22,538 nucleotides of DNA from CAYLLN01 sp036496265 (GCA_036496265.1 DASXLL010000199.1:1-22538); one strand, 5' to 3'; counted from the stretch's first letter, positions 15,244 to 22,183 are shown. Notes: generated by a model not told the origin, from the sequence alone. A program made the numbers and translations.

Positions 15244-17238
15244 TCAGTTGCCCGACCATGTCTTGAGTAAACCGTGACGCCCGGCGCACCAACGTCGCCA
15301 CATCCCGCGATAGGCCGCCTCAACGTTCGCGGCAAAACGCGATGCGTCCATGAGCGGCGATTTCTCCAACCGCTGACGCAACGAGGTGCGAAGTTCAGCA
15401 AGGCGGCCGGAATTATTAGCCAGTTCCACAGCGATAGCCACAAACTCATCGGCTGACTCTGCAATCAGTTCTGGCGTTCCCAGGTTACGCAATATCGAAG
15501 CTCCAGCGCGGGCGACTGACGTCGCTTGGCCAATGATCGTGACGACGGGGACGCCCATCCAGACTGCATCCAAGGTCGTCGTCTGTCCGTTGTACGGAAA
15601 CGTATCCAGCCCGATGTCGATTTGGTGATAAAGCCGCAGGTAATCTGGACGCGGCAGGAACGCCTGGAACGTTATTCGCTCCCGCGAAATTCCTTCTCTT
15701 TCCAAGAACCGGATGGCACGCTCCCGGTGCGAGCCTTCGCCAGCCAACAAAATAAGTTTCGAGCGATCGACAGCACTGAGCACGCGGGCCCAAAGTCGCA
15801 AAACGTCGTCCGTCACCTTGCAGAAGTTGTTGAGGCAACCAAATGTGACATAGCCCTTCTCCAAGGCAGGCAGCGAGTTAACCGCCGGCTCATCCGTCAG
15901 CGGATCATAGCACCAAAACGAATCCGGCAAGCGGATCGACTCTTCAGAATAATAGTGATCAAAAAGGCCTGGCGGGTCGAGGTGCGCGTCGGTGAGCCGA
16001 TAGTCCATCGTGGACAGCCCCGTGGTTCCCTGATAAGCCAGCCAGCAGACTTGAACCGGCGCCGGTTTTCGCGCGAACAGCAGCGGCCTGCCATCCGCCA
16101 TGTGCATCGTCAGGTCTACCAAAATGTCGATCTTGTCCGCCCGAATTAGCTCGGCGACCTGTTCGTCGGACAGCCCGGCTGTTTCACGCCATTCGTCACT
16201 GTATGACCGCAGCTTCGCGGTAATCGCATCCGGCACCACGATATCCGAATAGCAAAAAATCTCGAACAGCTTGTGGTTATGAGCGGAAAACAGCGGCGCT
16301 AGGAAAAACGACCCCGCGTGGTTGCGGAAATTAGGCGAGACATAGCCAATCCGCAGCCGGCGATCGGGCGCGGCATCGTTAAGGTGCGGACGAATGAGGT
16401 TTGCCAATGGTTCGGCATGTCGCCGGTTCCACTGCCGGTGCTCTTCAAAAATCGACGCCGCGTCGCGCCGCGGGCAAAAATACAGCGTGTACAGCAAGTT
16501 GCTATGCGCCGCGGCCAGGTTAGGCTTGAGCTCCAGTGCCCGGCGAAAGGAAGCGATAGCCTTGTCCAATTCTCCTTGGCGATGAAAACAGCTTCCCAGA
16601 TTGCTGTGGGACTCGGGAAGATCCGGTCTTAGCTCCGCAGCTCGAAGATACGAAGTCACCGCTTCATCCAAATCGCCCAGCGCCTGCCAAACATTGCCCA
16701 GGTTGTTATGGACCTCCACGAAATCGGGTCTCAGTTTCAGCGCTCGGCGATAAGCGGCGATCGCCTCATCGGGCTTTCGCTGAGTCAGGTACGACAAGCC
16801 GAGATTAAAGTGCGCTTCCGGAAAATCAGGCTTTAGCTCCCCGGCTCGGCAGAGGCAGGCGATGGCCCGGTCCAGATCCCCTTTTTCCCGGAACGTGTCG
16901 CCCAAGCTGTTATATGCCTCAGCAAAATCGGGTCTCAGTTCCAATGCTCGGCCGTAGCAGCGAATCGCGTCGTCCCACCGATGTATGACTTTGAACACAT
17001 TGCCTAAGCTGTAGTGGAACGAGGCTTCGGCGCCGTTCAGCTCAATAGCTCGACTAATGTACTCGACGGCCGCTTCGTGCTGACCTGTTTGGAAAGCTGC
17101 TATTCCAATCAAATGCAATGCGTCGATATGATCAGGATCGACGCTGAGGATTTGCCGATAAATTTGCTCCGCAGCCTGCAGTCGCCCCGCCTCGTGGTGC
17201 TGAATGGCAATCGCGAGTGCTTCGCTGAGCGTTGGCAT
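15244..17238 (-). CDS. TPR-repeat GT41-type glycosyltransferase (SPINDLY/OGT family)
   Basis: A 664-aa protein with seven to eight TPRs in residues ~1-275, then a GT41 (O-GlcNAc transferase/SPINDLY) catalytic region ~295-645. Diagnostic motifs are RIGYVSPNFRNHAG (His307 at the position of the OGT catalytic-site histidine), the block around YVTFGCLNNFCK (Lys474, aligned with the nucleotide-binding lysine of OGT), and DTFPYNGQTTTLDAVWMG (545-562), which contacts the donor nucleotide in the family. OGT has HTT where this protein has QTT. Family members move GlcNAc or fucose to Ser/Thr of proteins, or act on other acceptors in bacteria. The donor cannot be assigned from sequence alone. A TATAAT lies 5 nt before the ATG and may give a leaderless mRNA. 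It precedes the GT9-like TPR gene in the same operon. Confidence 0.92.
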   Translation of the reverse strand: MPTLSEALAIAIQHHEAGRLQAAEQIYRQILSVDPDHIDALHLIGIAAFQTGQHEAAVEYISRAIELNGAEASFHYSLGNVFKVIHRWDDAIRCYGRALELRPDFAEAYNSLGDTFREKGDLDRAIACLCRAGELKPDFPEAHFNLGLSYLTQRKPDEAIAAYRRALKLRPDFVEVHNNLGNVWQALGDLDEAVTSYLRAAELRPDLPESHSNLGSCFHRQGELDKAIASFRRALELKPNLAAAHSNLLYTLYFCPRRDAASIFEEHRQWNRRHAEPLANLIRPHLNDAAPDRRLRIGYVSPNFRNHAGSFFLAPLFSAHNHKLFEIFCYSDIVVPDAITAKLRSYSDEWRETAGLSDEQVAELIRADKIDILVDLTMHMADGRPLLFARKPAPVQVCWLAYQGTTGLSTMDYRLTDAHLDPPGLFDHYYSEESIRLPDSFWCYDPLTDEPAVNSLPALEKGYVTFGCLNNFCKVTDDVLRLWARVLSAVDRSKLILLAGEGSHRERAIRFLEREGISRERITFQAFLPRPDYLRLYHQIDIGLDTFPYNGQTTTLDAVWMGVPVVTIIGQATSVARAGASILRNLGTPELIAESADEFVAIAVELANNSGRLAELRTSLRQRLEKSPLMDASRFAANVEAAYRGMWRRWCAGRHGLLKTWSGN

Positions 17239-17243
17239 GGCAA

Positions 17244-17249
17244 ATTATA
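17244..17249 (-). promoter_or_regulatory. TATAAT -10 element 5 nt before the GT41 gene start
   Basis: The minus strand reads CCTGAGTGACGTATAATTTG (17241-17260), then CC and the ATG at 17238. The same block precedes the neighbouring paralogue, with TATAAT at 20272-20277. A +1 site 6-8 nt after the hexamer would fall on or next to the ATG, implying a leaderless transcript. No good -35 hexamer is visible. Confidence 0.5.
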
Positions 17250-17461
17250 CGTCACTCAGGCCGGAATGAAGCTCGCAGTTTCCCGATGCCCAAGTAGCGT
17301 ATCGAGTGGTCCATCCGAGGCTTGCCATGTTTCGCGGCGTCTTTTTGAATCTCGAACGCAACACGCAGCGGCGAGACGCGCTACTTCAGCATCTGGCTGT
17401 GATCGGCGCTGCCAACCTTTTTCCAAGACGCGGAGTTGGAGCTTCTGACTCGTGAGATGCG

Positions 17462-17544
17462 GGAATTGGTCGCCGCGGCCAGGACTTCCCCGCTCGCCAC
17501 AATCTATTCGGAAGCGGCAAAGTTCTTTGTTAGCGACCAATTCC
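17462..17544. repeat. inverted repeat GGAATTGGTCGC/GCGACCAATTCC
   Basis: Perfect 12-bp arms at 17462-17473 and 17533-17544 enclose 59 nt. A second pair, CCCGCTCGCC (17489-17498) and GGCGAGCGGG (17558-17567), interleaves with it. The structure follows the broken glycosyltransferase gene on the minus strand and could end or protect its transcript. Confidence 0.5.
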
Positions 17545-18025
17545 GTCGCTATTAGCGGGCGAGCGGGATCGGAGAGACGCGACGGCTAGAATCGAAGCTG
17601 CGAAGGCACTCTAGAAGCGCAGCTTGAATCTCTGAGAAGACTCCCGTCCAATCGCCAAGTGCTCGTTGCCGAAATAGACGCATGCTCGGGTACCAAGGAC
17701 AGTCTGAGCGGTCGAGCAACCACCGCCAGTCGGGCACGAAAGGCAATGCCAGCCAAACGGGCACACCTAACGCCCCGGCCAAATGCGGAACTGCCGTGTC
17801 GGAGCTAATGACGAGATCCACGTTCATCATGACCGCGGCGGTATCCATGAAGGCGCCATGAACCCTGTCAAATTCTGGGCCAAAATGAACGATTGTCAGG
17901 CCCTCACTTGTACTGTCCCGCGCGTCCGATGCGGAGCTTCTTTGGAGGTTAATAAGACTCACGTTTGGGAGCTGGGCCAAGGCTGCAAAGTGTTTTAGCG
18001 GAATATCCCGCTTGAGGTGTTGGCG

Positions 18026-18051
18026 GTCTGAAAACTCAATTGCAATTGCTG
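18026..18051. repeat. IS30 terminal inverted repeat, transposase 3' side
   Basis: Starts GTCTGAAAACTCAATTGCAA. It pairs with the complement of 19092-19117; the outer 8 bp are identical and the inner part is imperfect. The transposase stop codon (18036-18038) lies inside it. Confidence 0.75.
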
Positions 18052-19046
18052 GGCGTGGTTTCTCTGTGAAAGACGGCGGCTGGGGTGTCAAATTGGAGGC
18101 AGGCGCGGGGTCGGTTGTTGAGTAGATTTTCAACCTCGCGCACTTGCTGGTGTGAGACCGTGTGAAATTCGGTTCCCTTGGGAAAATATTGACGTATCAA
18201 ACCGTTTGTATTCTCGTTGGTGCCGCGTTGATGGGGGCACCCTGGATCGGCAAAGTATAATTGCAGGCCCAGGTGCTGTTCCAGCCGTTGGCAGCGGGCG
18301 AACTCAGTGCCGTTGTCGAATGTGATCGAACGGCGTTGCTCCTCGGCCAGCTCTTTCAGCCGTTGCTTGATCCGGTCGTGAACGTGGTCGGCGTCCTTGG
18401 ATTGAATCTTGGTGATGATCGTGAATCGCGAGCGGCGACAGACCAGCGTCACGATGCCCCCGGTGCCGGCTGGTCCTAGCACCGTGTCCCCTTCAAAGTC
18501 GCCCAGGCGGAGGCGGCGCTCGATGACTTCGGGGCGGTTGCGAATACGAGCCGCGGCGCACGGTGTGAAATTCTTGCGGCGGCAAGGGCGTTTACCACGT
18601 CGCCGCAGAAAGGATTTCCAGTGCTCGCGGTGCCGATCCTGTTCGATCCAGGTGTAGATGGTGCGTGCCGACACTTGGCGGCTTGGCTCCTGAGGATGGG
18701 CGCGTTTTTGAGCGCCAGCGATCTGCTCGGGGGACCAGTTCTGGACCAGGCTGCGGCGTACCACCTCGTTCAGTTCCGGATCGTCCAGCTTCTGCTGCCG
18801 CGGTCGCTCTCGTCGTCGCCGCTGAGCCAACTCCTGGGCCTGAGCGGCGAAGTATTCACCCCCCACACGATTCCGTGCTAACTCGCGGCTGATCGTCCCG
18901 GGATCGCGTCCCACCGCTTGGGCAATCTGCTGTTGAGAAAACTGACGATGGTGCAATTGCGCTATCCGGTCACGCTCTTCCTTCGTAAGATGACAAGCCA
19001 TCGCTGGGACTCCGTTCCCAAGAGGTGCTTTTACACGCACACCCAT
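18036..19046 (-). CDS. IS30-family transposase
   Basis: A 336-aa DDE transposase. The N-terminal helix-turn-helix region has LTKEERDRIAQLHHRQFSQQ and the IS30-typical HTH segment IAQAVGRDPGTISRELARN (41-59). The catalytic triad appears as GDFEGDTVLG (Asp187), ITFDNGTEF (Asp244) and RGTNENTNGLIRQYFPKG (Glu278), which are the standard IS30 motifs. ATG at 19046 has GGGAG 6 nt upstream; the ATG at 19001 is an alternative that would start right before the conserved domain. The frame is intact, so the enzyme may be active. Confidence 0.95.
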   Translation of the reverse strand: MGVRVKAPLGNGVPAMACHLTKEERDRIAQLHHRQFSQQQIAQAVGRDPGTISRELARNRVGGEYFAAQAQELAQRRRRERPRQQKLDDPELNEVVRRSLVQNWSPEQIAGAQKRAHPQEPSRQVSARTIYTWIEQDRHREHWKSFLRRRGKRPCRRKNFTPCAAARIRNRPEVIERRLRLGDFEGDTVLGPAGTGGIVTLVCRRSRFTIITKIQSKDADHVHDRIKQRLKELAEEQRRSITFDNGTEFARCQRLEQHLGLQLYFADPGCPHQRGTNENTNGLIRQYFPKGTEFHTVSHQQVREVENLLNNRPRACLQFDTPAAVFHRETTPSNCN

Positions 19047-19091
19047 TGGAAACTCCCAGCGATGCTTTGCAGAACCTCACCTCGAGCCAGC

Positions 19092-19117
19092 CCTCGATTG
19101 CATTTCAAATTTCAGAC
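19092..19117. repeat. IS30 terminal inverted repeat, transposase 5' side
   Basis: On the minus strand it starts GTCTGAAATTTGAAATGCAA, matching the other end at the first 8 bases and again at TGCAAT. It follows directly after the CG target duplication. Confidence 0.75.
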
Positions 19118-20271
19118 CGCCGTTCGCCGTCGTCAGGCCGCCCATGCCAGTTGATTCCAATCCGAAAGCCGCTTATGCCTGCCAGCCTTTCGCGCCACTC
19201 TTCCACAAGTCGTTGATCGGCGAATAAGTACGGCACATTTGCTGGGATTGCCTCCAGCGTCGTCCGAAATACTCCTGGGAGGCTGAGAAGTGGCAAATGA
19301 ACATCAAACGGCGGCAGACTGTCTCCAATTTCTATGAGCCAATCGATCCCGGGGCATCCTGTGAGCAGCTTTGCCAAAGGTCGCTGGCATTCCACGATAA
19401 CCGTTGCCCTCGGATTGTGTGTTTTCACCAGCGAGGCGTAGCGAATGAATTGATAGGTGTCGCCGAAGCCTTGCTCATCGTGCAGTAACAACGTTCGCTG
19501 CTCCAGCGAATTTCCGTCCCATTTAGGCTGAGGAAATCCGCGCTCCTTCAGTTTGCTTTTCCAACGCCATTCATATTCCGACCAGCCATGCTCGAAATCG
19601 CCAAGCAGCAGCCTTAAAAGCGAGCGACTGAGCCGTGCATACGTGAAATCGGGCTTTCGTTCCAACGCTCGACAGCAGGAAGCCAACGCTGCATCAAAGT
19701 TTCCCTGCGCTTGCAAAACAACTGCCAAGTTAAAATGGGTTTGGGCATCTCCCGGTTCCAAATGAATTGCCCTGCGGTAGCAGCCCACTGCTTCGTCATA
19801 CTTCTCCTGATGCAGGTAAGCAGTGCCCAGGTTGTCGTAGGACTTCGCATGGTCGGGCCTTATTTCAATCGACCGCAGCAAAAAAAGGACGGCTTCATCG
19901 AGCTTTTTCTGCGCTAGCAATGTCGTGCCCAGGTTGTAGATTGCCGAATCATAATTTGGTTGCAACTCCAATGCCCGCCGAAAGCAGTCGATTGCGGGGT
20001 CCAGCTTACCCTGGGCCTTGAATACACAGCCCAGGTTGAGGTGGAACAAAGATTCGGTTCCGTGCAACTCGATCGCCCGACTGATGTACGTGGCCGCGTC
20101 TTCAAGGCGGCCTACATTTAGTGCGAGGTGTCCCAGCAATTGAAGCGCGTTGACATTGTTTGGATCGACTGCCAATATTTGGCGATAAATCTCTTCGGCT
20201 GCTTGTAGCCGCCCGGCCTCCTGGTGCTGGACGGCAATAGCAAAAGCTTCACTGAGCGTTGGCATAGGCAA

Positions 20272-20277
20272 ATTATA
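20272..20277 (-). promoter_or_regulatory. TATAAT -10 element 6 nt before the split glycosyltransferase gene
   Basis: The minus strand reads CCTGAGTGAAGTATAATTTG, then CCT and ATG at 20265. It is nearly identical to the block before the GT41 gene, while sequence further upstream is only partly alike. The position suggests leaderless initiation. Confidence 0.45.
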
Positions 20278-20476
20278 CTTCACTCAGGCAGAACGAATCT
20301 CGCGGTCCCCCAGGCGGGATGGTTCTGTTTTGGGCAGCGTAACAGGGACATCGCTTAGCTTGTTGATTCCTCGTTCCCGCGCCGTCGTCAACTCCGTGTC
20401 ATTCCGCTCTCGCAGTCGCGCCGAGAATCCCTCAGCTTCAATTGACCCACCAATTCACTTGAGCCACAAGCCGTCC

Positions 20477-20662
20477 GTGCGGCTCCTGCTCCTCTAACTC
20501 GCACTGACCGCTCTCTTCTCAGCCACCGGCTGCTCCTCTCTCTCCAATTGGCTCTCCGAAATGGCCGCCTGGCGCACCGGCGCTGGCCACACCCGCCAAG
20601 AAATGATGGACGAATACAACAGCGAACTCCAAGCCGTGGATGACATGAACAACGATCCGTGA
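20477..20662 (+). pseudogene. small lipoprotein gene with a nonsense codon in the signal peptide
   Basis: From GTG at 20477 the frame reads MRLLLL, TAA (20495-20497), then LALTALFSATGC and a 42-residue hydrophilic tail ending VDDMNNDP before TGA at 20660. Without the TAA this would be a textbook lipoprotein signal peptide: RLLLL hydrophobic start and lipobox ATGC. The frame stays open for the rest, with tail residues SSLSNWLSEMAAWRTGAGHT and a QEMMDEYNSELQAV helix. It is therefore probably a recently inactivated gene. The alternatives are use of the CTG at 20504, which would lose the positive n-region, or a sequencing error. I do not recognise the family. Confidence 0.55.
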
Positions 20663-20691
20663 ATCATCCAGTCGCGGCACTACGTCATTCG

Positions 20692-20714
20692 CCCTCGCCC
20701 CGCGAAAGCGAGGG
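20692..20714. repeat. hairpin CCCTCGC/GCGAGGG
   Basis: Perfect 7-bp arms (20692-20698 and 20708-20714) with a 9-nt loop, 30 nt after the lipoprotein frame and directly before the large palindrome. The GCGAGGG motif recurs in the inner arms of that palindrome, which suggests a shared origin. Confidence 0.5.
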
Positions 20715-20724
20715 GCCGCAGTCT

Positions 20725-20838
20725 CTAAGTGAACCCGCTTTGCGACTTACACTAACCCGAAGCGTAAGCGAGGGGAAATCGCGGTCCCTCGCTTACGCTT
20801 CGGATTAGTATGTCAACTTACTCCGCGGGTTCACTTAG
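20725..20838. repeat. nested 114-bp palindromic element
   Basis: The outer arms CTAAGTGAACCCGC (20725-20738) and their exact complement (20825-20838) enclose an inner perfect 18-bp inverted repeat, CCGAAGCGTAAGCGAGGG (20757-20774) with 20786-20803, around an 11-nt loop. The sequence between the outer and inner arms pairs partially. The right outer arm includes the TAA stop (20835-20837) of the 117-aa gene. As RNA it would form a long cruciform-like stem. It resembles a miniature palindromic element or strong transcript-end structure. Confidence 0.85.
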
Positions 20839-21188
20839 GTTGCCGCCGGTTGCTCTGGCGCAGGGGCGGCAAACGGCGCGATGCCTTCCTCGATCAACTC
20901 CAGCATCCGAGTCTGAGCGCCGGGCGCGTGGACTCGTTTTTCCCAGTCGTTGCGATTGGGAAACTCGGACCGCACTGGCTTCGCGGCCACGGTAGCGCTG
21001 GGAATATCGAGCGGCAGATCGAAGAAAATGCGATAGACTCGCTGCACGACATGTCCCCAGTCGTGCAGGTGCCAGCCCTTATAGGGTCCATCCGTGCGTT
21101 TCTTACCGTGATCGCGAAACGGGCGGTTGCAATACAGCCGGATCAAGGAAAGCGCCTGTTCGCGTTTTTCAGCGCTGATTTCTGGCAT
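20835..21188 (-). CDS. hypothetical protein, 117 aa
   Basis: The start is ATG at 21188, with GGGAG 8 nt upstream; a GTG one codon earlier is also possible. The product is soluble and without a signal peptide. It begins with a helical stretch (EISAEKREQALSLIRLYCNR), has an aromatic/histidine-rich middle (GWHLHDWGHVVQRVYRIFFD, about residues 39-58), an NRNDWEKRVHAPGAQTRMLE helix, and an Ala/Pro-rich end. I do not recognise the family. The good ribosome binding site and protein-like composition support a real gene. Its stop codon lies inside the right arm of the 114-bp palindrome. Confidence 0.65.
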   Translation of the reverse strand: MPEISAEKREQALSLIRLYCNRPFRDHGKKRTDGPYKGWHLHDWGHVVQRVYRIFFDLPLDIPSATVAAKPVRSEFPNRNDWEKRVHAPGAQTRMLELIEEGIAPFAAPAPEQPAAT

Positions 21189-21340
21189 CACGGGACTCCC
21201 AATATTGAATGTGAATAACCGAGAGCTTCAGAGACGCCGGCAACGAACGGGCGGCCAACGGTGTTCATTCCATTGTACCTGAAAGACTCCCTGCCCGTGG
21301 CACTCCAATTTGCCGGGCGACTATGGACTATGATTGAGGA

Positions 21341-21394
21341 ATGCCAGCTCACAAATCGGGTGCCCTCGCCACAAGCCGCCGCGCGCCGCCATGA
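21341..21394 (+). CDS. possible 17-aa leader peptide
   Basis: MPAHKSGALATSRRAPP followed by TGA, which overlaps the next ATG as ATGA. GAGGA lies immediately upstream, and TATGAT (21329-21334) is 6 nt before the ATG. It could be a leader that couples translation of the 71-aa protein, or chance. No homology can be judged at this length. Confidence 0.25.
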   Translation: MPAHKSGALATSRRAPP

Positions 21395-21606
21395 GCGCTA
21401 GGGCCGCCAAGATCACAGACGCCGTAGAAACTTGCCTGGCCCTCGCCCTCGGCCAGCGCGATCCGTTCCGTCGCGTCGCCGCTTATTTAGCAACGCTCCA
21501 ATCGTCCAAGAGTTGGACCGATGCCGACCTCATCGCCGTCCAAACGCGAGTCATTCGCGCGCTAATGAAGCGCATTCAAGACGACGAAAAAAGCCGTCCT
21601 GCCTAA
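21391..21606 (+). CDS. hypothetical protein, 71 aa
   Basis: ATG at 21391 starts a small helical protein: AAKITDAVETCLALALGQRD, then FRRVAAYLATLQSS, WTDADLIAVQTRVIRALMKR and a charged end. There is no signal peptide and no membrane segment. In-frame extension upstream to a TTG at 21334 would add 19 residues of unremarkable composition, so the ATG is preferred. The stop codon is in the left arm of a long inverted repeat. I do not recognise the family; the amphipathic repeat-like helices would suit a small DNA- or protein-binding role, but nothing proves this. Confidence 0.55.
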   Translation: MSARAAKITDAVETCLALALGQRDPFRRVAAYLATLQSSKSWTDADLIAVQTRVIRALMKRIQDDEKSRPA

Positions 21607-21709
21607 AGGGCCCGTCCCCTTCGCCCCCTCGTCCCTCCCCGGGTCGTGATGCTTTTTGCCCAACCAAAACCAAAAACGACTGCGCAGTAAATTAGGCAGG
21701 GCGGTTTTT
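21589..21709. terminator. long-range inverted repeat, possible bidirectional transcript end
   Basis: 21589-21606 and 21692-21709 are complementary at 16 of 18 positions; each arm ends in a run of A or T so that either strand shows a GC-rich arm followed by TTTTT. It lies between the convergent 71-aa gene and the small membrane-protein operon. The 85-nt loop is long for an intrinsic terminator, so the call is tentative. Confidence 0.4.
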
Positions 21710-21747
21710 ACGTCCACGCGGACAATCGCTTCCCCGCGTCTGCGACA

Positions 21748-21912
21748 CTACCTCGTGTCGATAAACATAACCCAGAAAGCGCGAATGAGGTTTAGGATCG
21801 CCAACGGGATGATAATCGCAGCGGCCACAAGGACGCCGACAGAGGCCTTCTGCGGCTTGGGCCGCTTAACACATTCGACCTCTCTCGGCGACTCGTATGG
21901 GTTCTGTTCCAT
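21748..21912 (-). CDS. small membrane protein with NPYESP motif, 54 aa
   Basis: Reads MEQNPYESPREVECVKRPKP, then one strong hydrophobic helix (VGVLVAAAIIIPLAILNLI, about residues 25-43) and ends FWVMFIDTR. The N-terminal NPYESP is, to my knowledge, a recurrent start of small planctomycete membrane proteins. Positive residues before the helix favour N-in. It starts 3 nt after the stop of the preceding membrane-protein gene, so the pair is an operon. Function unknown. Confidence 0.72.
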   Translation of the reverse strand: MEQNPYESPREVECVKRPKPQKASVGVLVAAAIIIPLAILNLIRAFWVMFIDTR

Positions 21913-21915
21913 GCC

Positions 21916-22113
21916 TCAGTCCTGCTCCCACGGCGGCCGACTCCGCTTGGCATCGTCGATTCGCGATATGTACCACACGGAAAAATAAAACGTCCCAGCG
22001 CACACAAATGGCGCTATTAAAGCAACAAGGTTGTTGCCAATAGACAAGCCGATTAACGCCGGCACTACAAAGACGGCCACCACGACGAAATAGATGAGAA
22101 AGTGCGACCTCAT
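21916..22113 (-). CDS. small two-helix membrane protein, 65 aa
   Basis: The ATG at 22113 is preceded by AGGGG. Two hydrophobic segments, FLIYFVVVAVFVVPALIGL and LVALIAPFVCAGTFYFSVWY, form a helical hairpin followed by a charged tail (RIDDAKRSRPPWEQD). The stop is 3 nt before the ATG of the NPYESP protein, implying coupled expression. There is no motif for function. Confidence 0.68.
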   Translation of the reverse strand: MRSHFLIYFVVVAVFVVPALIGLSIGNNLVALIAPFVCAGTFYFSVWYISRIDDAKRSRPPWEQD

Positions 22114-22166
22114 GCCCCTGATTCTAGCTGGCGTCGCATGAAAAAGCCCCGGCTATTCACACCGTC

Positions 22167-22183
22167 CAGCACCCGAAGTGCTG
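22167..22183. repeat. hairpin CAGCAC/GTGCTG
   Basis: Perfect 6-bp arms with a 5-nt loop, in the 134-bp spacer between the membrane-protein operon and the transposase. There is no adjacent T-run. Confidence 0.35.

Larger units (their letters stand above)
17239..17551. other. intergenic region upstream of the GT41 gene
   Basis: 313 bp. It contains the putative promoter next to the ATG and two pairs of inverted repeats (17462-17473 with 17533-17544; 17489-17498 with 17558-17567) that run into the end of the broken glycosyltransferase gene. An open frame at 17256-17540 (minus strand) gives an Arg-rich product with no family features and is not called. Confidence 0.5.
18026..19117 (-). mobile_element. 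complete IS30-family insertion sequence (1092 bp)
   Basis: The element is bounded by imperfect terminal inverted repeats starting GTCTGAAA (about 26 bp, roughly two-thirds identical) and carries one transposase gene covering most of its length. The flanking dinucleotide CG is duplicated (18024-18025 and 19118-19119), in line with the short target duplications of IS30 elements. The boundary was chosen because only this placement restores the reading frame of the interrupted gene; a one-base shift (duplication GC) would also give direct repeats but breaks the frame. Confidence 0.9.
17552..20265 (-). pseudogene. TPR-repeat GT9-like glycosyltransferase split by an IS30 element
   Basis: The N-terminal part (20265-19118) carries six TPRs and the first half of the GT domain, up to GINWHGRPDDGERR. 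The C-terminal part (18023-17552) continues with QHLKRDIPLKHFAALAQ and ends after the donor-site segment SSDTAVPHLAGALGVPVW. The IS30 element lies between them. Removing it together with one copy of the CG duplication joins 1148 and 472 nt into 1620 nt, which is 540 codons including the stop, with no frameshift. The result aligns along its whole length with the intact paralogue at 13642-15222. In its present state the first half reads a few residues into the element and stops at 19105. The C-terminal half lacks its own start, except for an open frame beginning inside the element at 18133. The start ATG at 20265 is preferred over an upstream GTG at 20283. No other inactivating change was noticed, so the insertion looks recent. 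Confidence 0.9.
20266..20834. other. gene-poor region with repeats and a broken small lipoprotein gene
   Basis: About 570 bp. 20266-20280 holds the promoter-like block of the split glycosyltransferase gene. 20281-20470 shows nothing recognisable. 20477-20662 encodes a small lipoprotein with a nonsense codon. 20692-20838 is occupied by hairpins and a nested palindrome. Confidence 0.5.

Noticed and set aside
17256..17540. 94-codon minus-strand frame between the two glycosyltransferase genes
   Set aside because: Arg- and Ser-rich without motifs; it overlaps the inverted repeats, and its 3' end reaches the GT41 promoter block.
18023..18026. IS30 boundary one base further out, with a GC duplication
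   Set aside because: It also gives direct repeats, but removing the element then joins the glycosyltransferase halves out of frame.
18261..18881. Plus-strand frames opposite the IS30 transposase
   Set aside because: The DDE transposase on the minus strand is intact with all catalytic motifs; the plus-strand frames are shadows.
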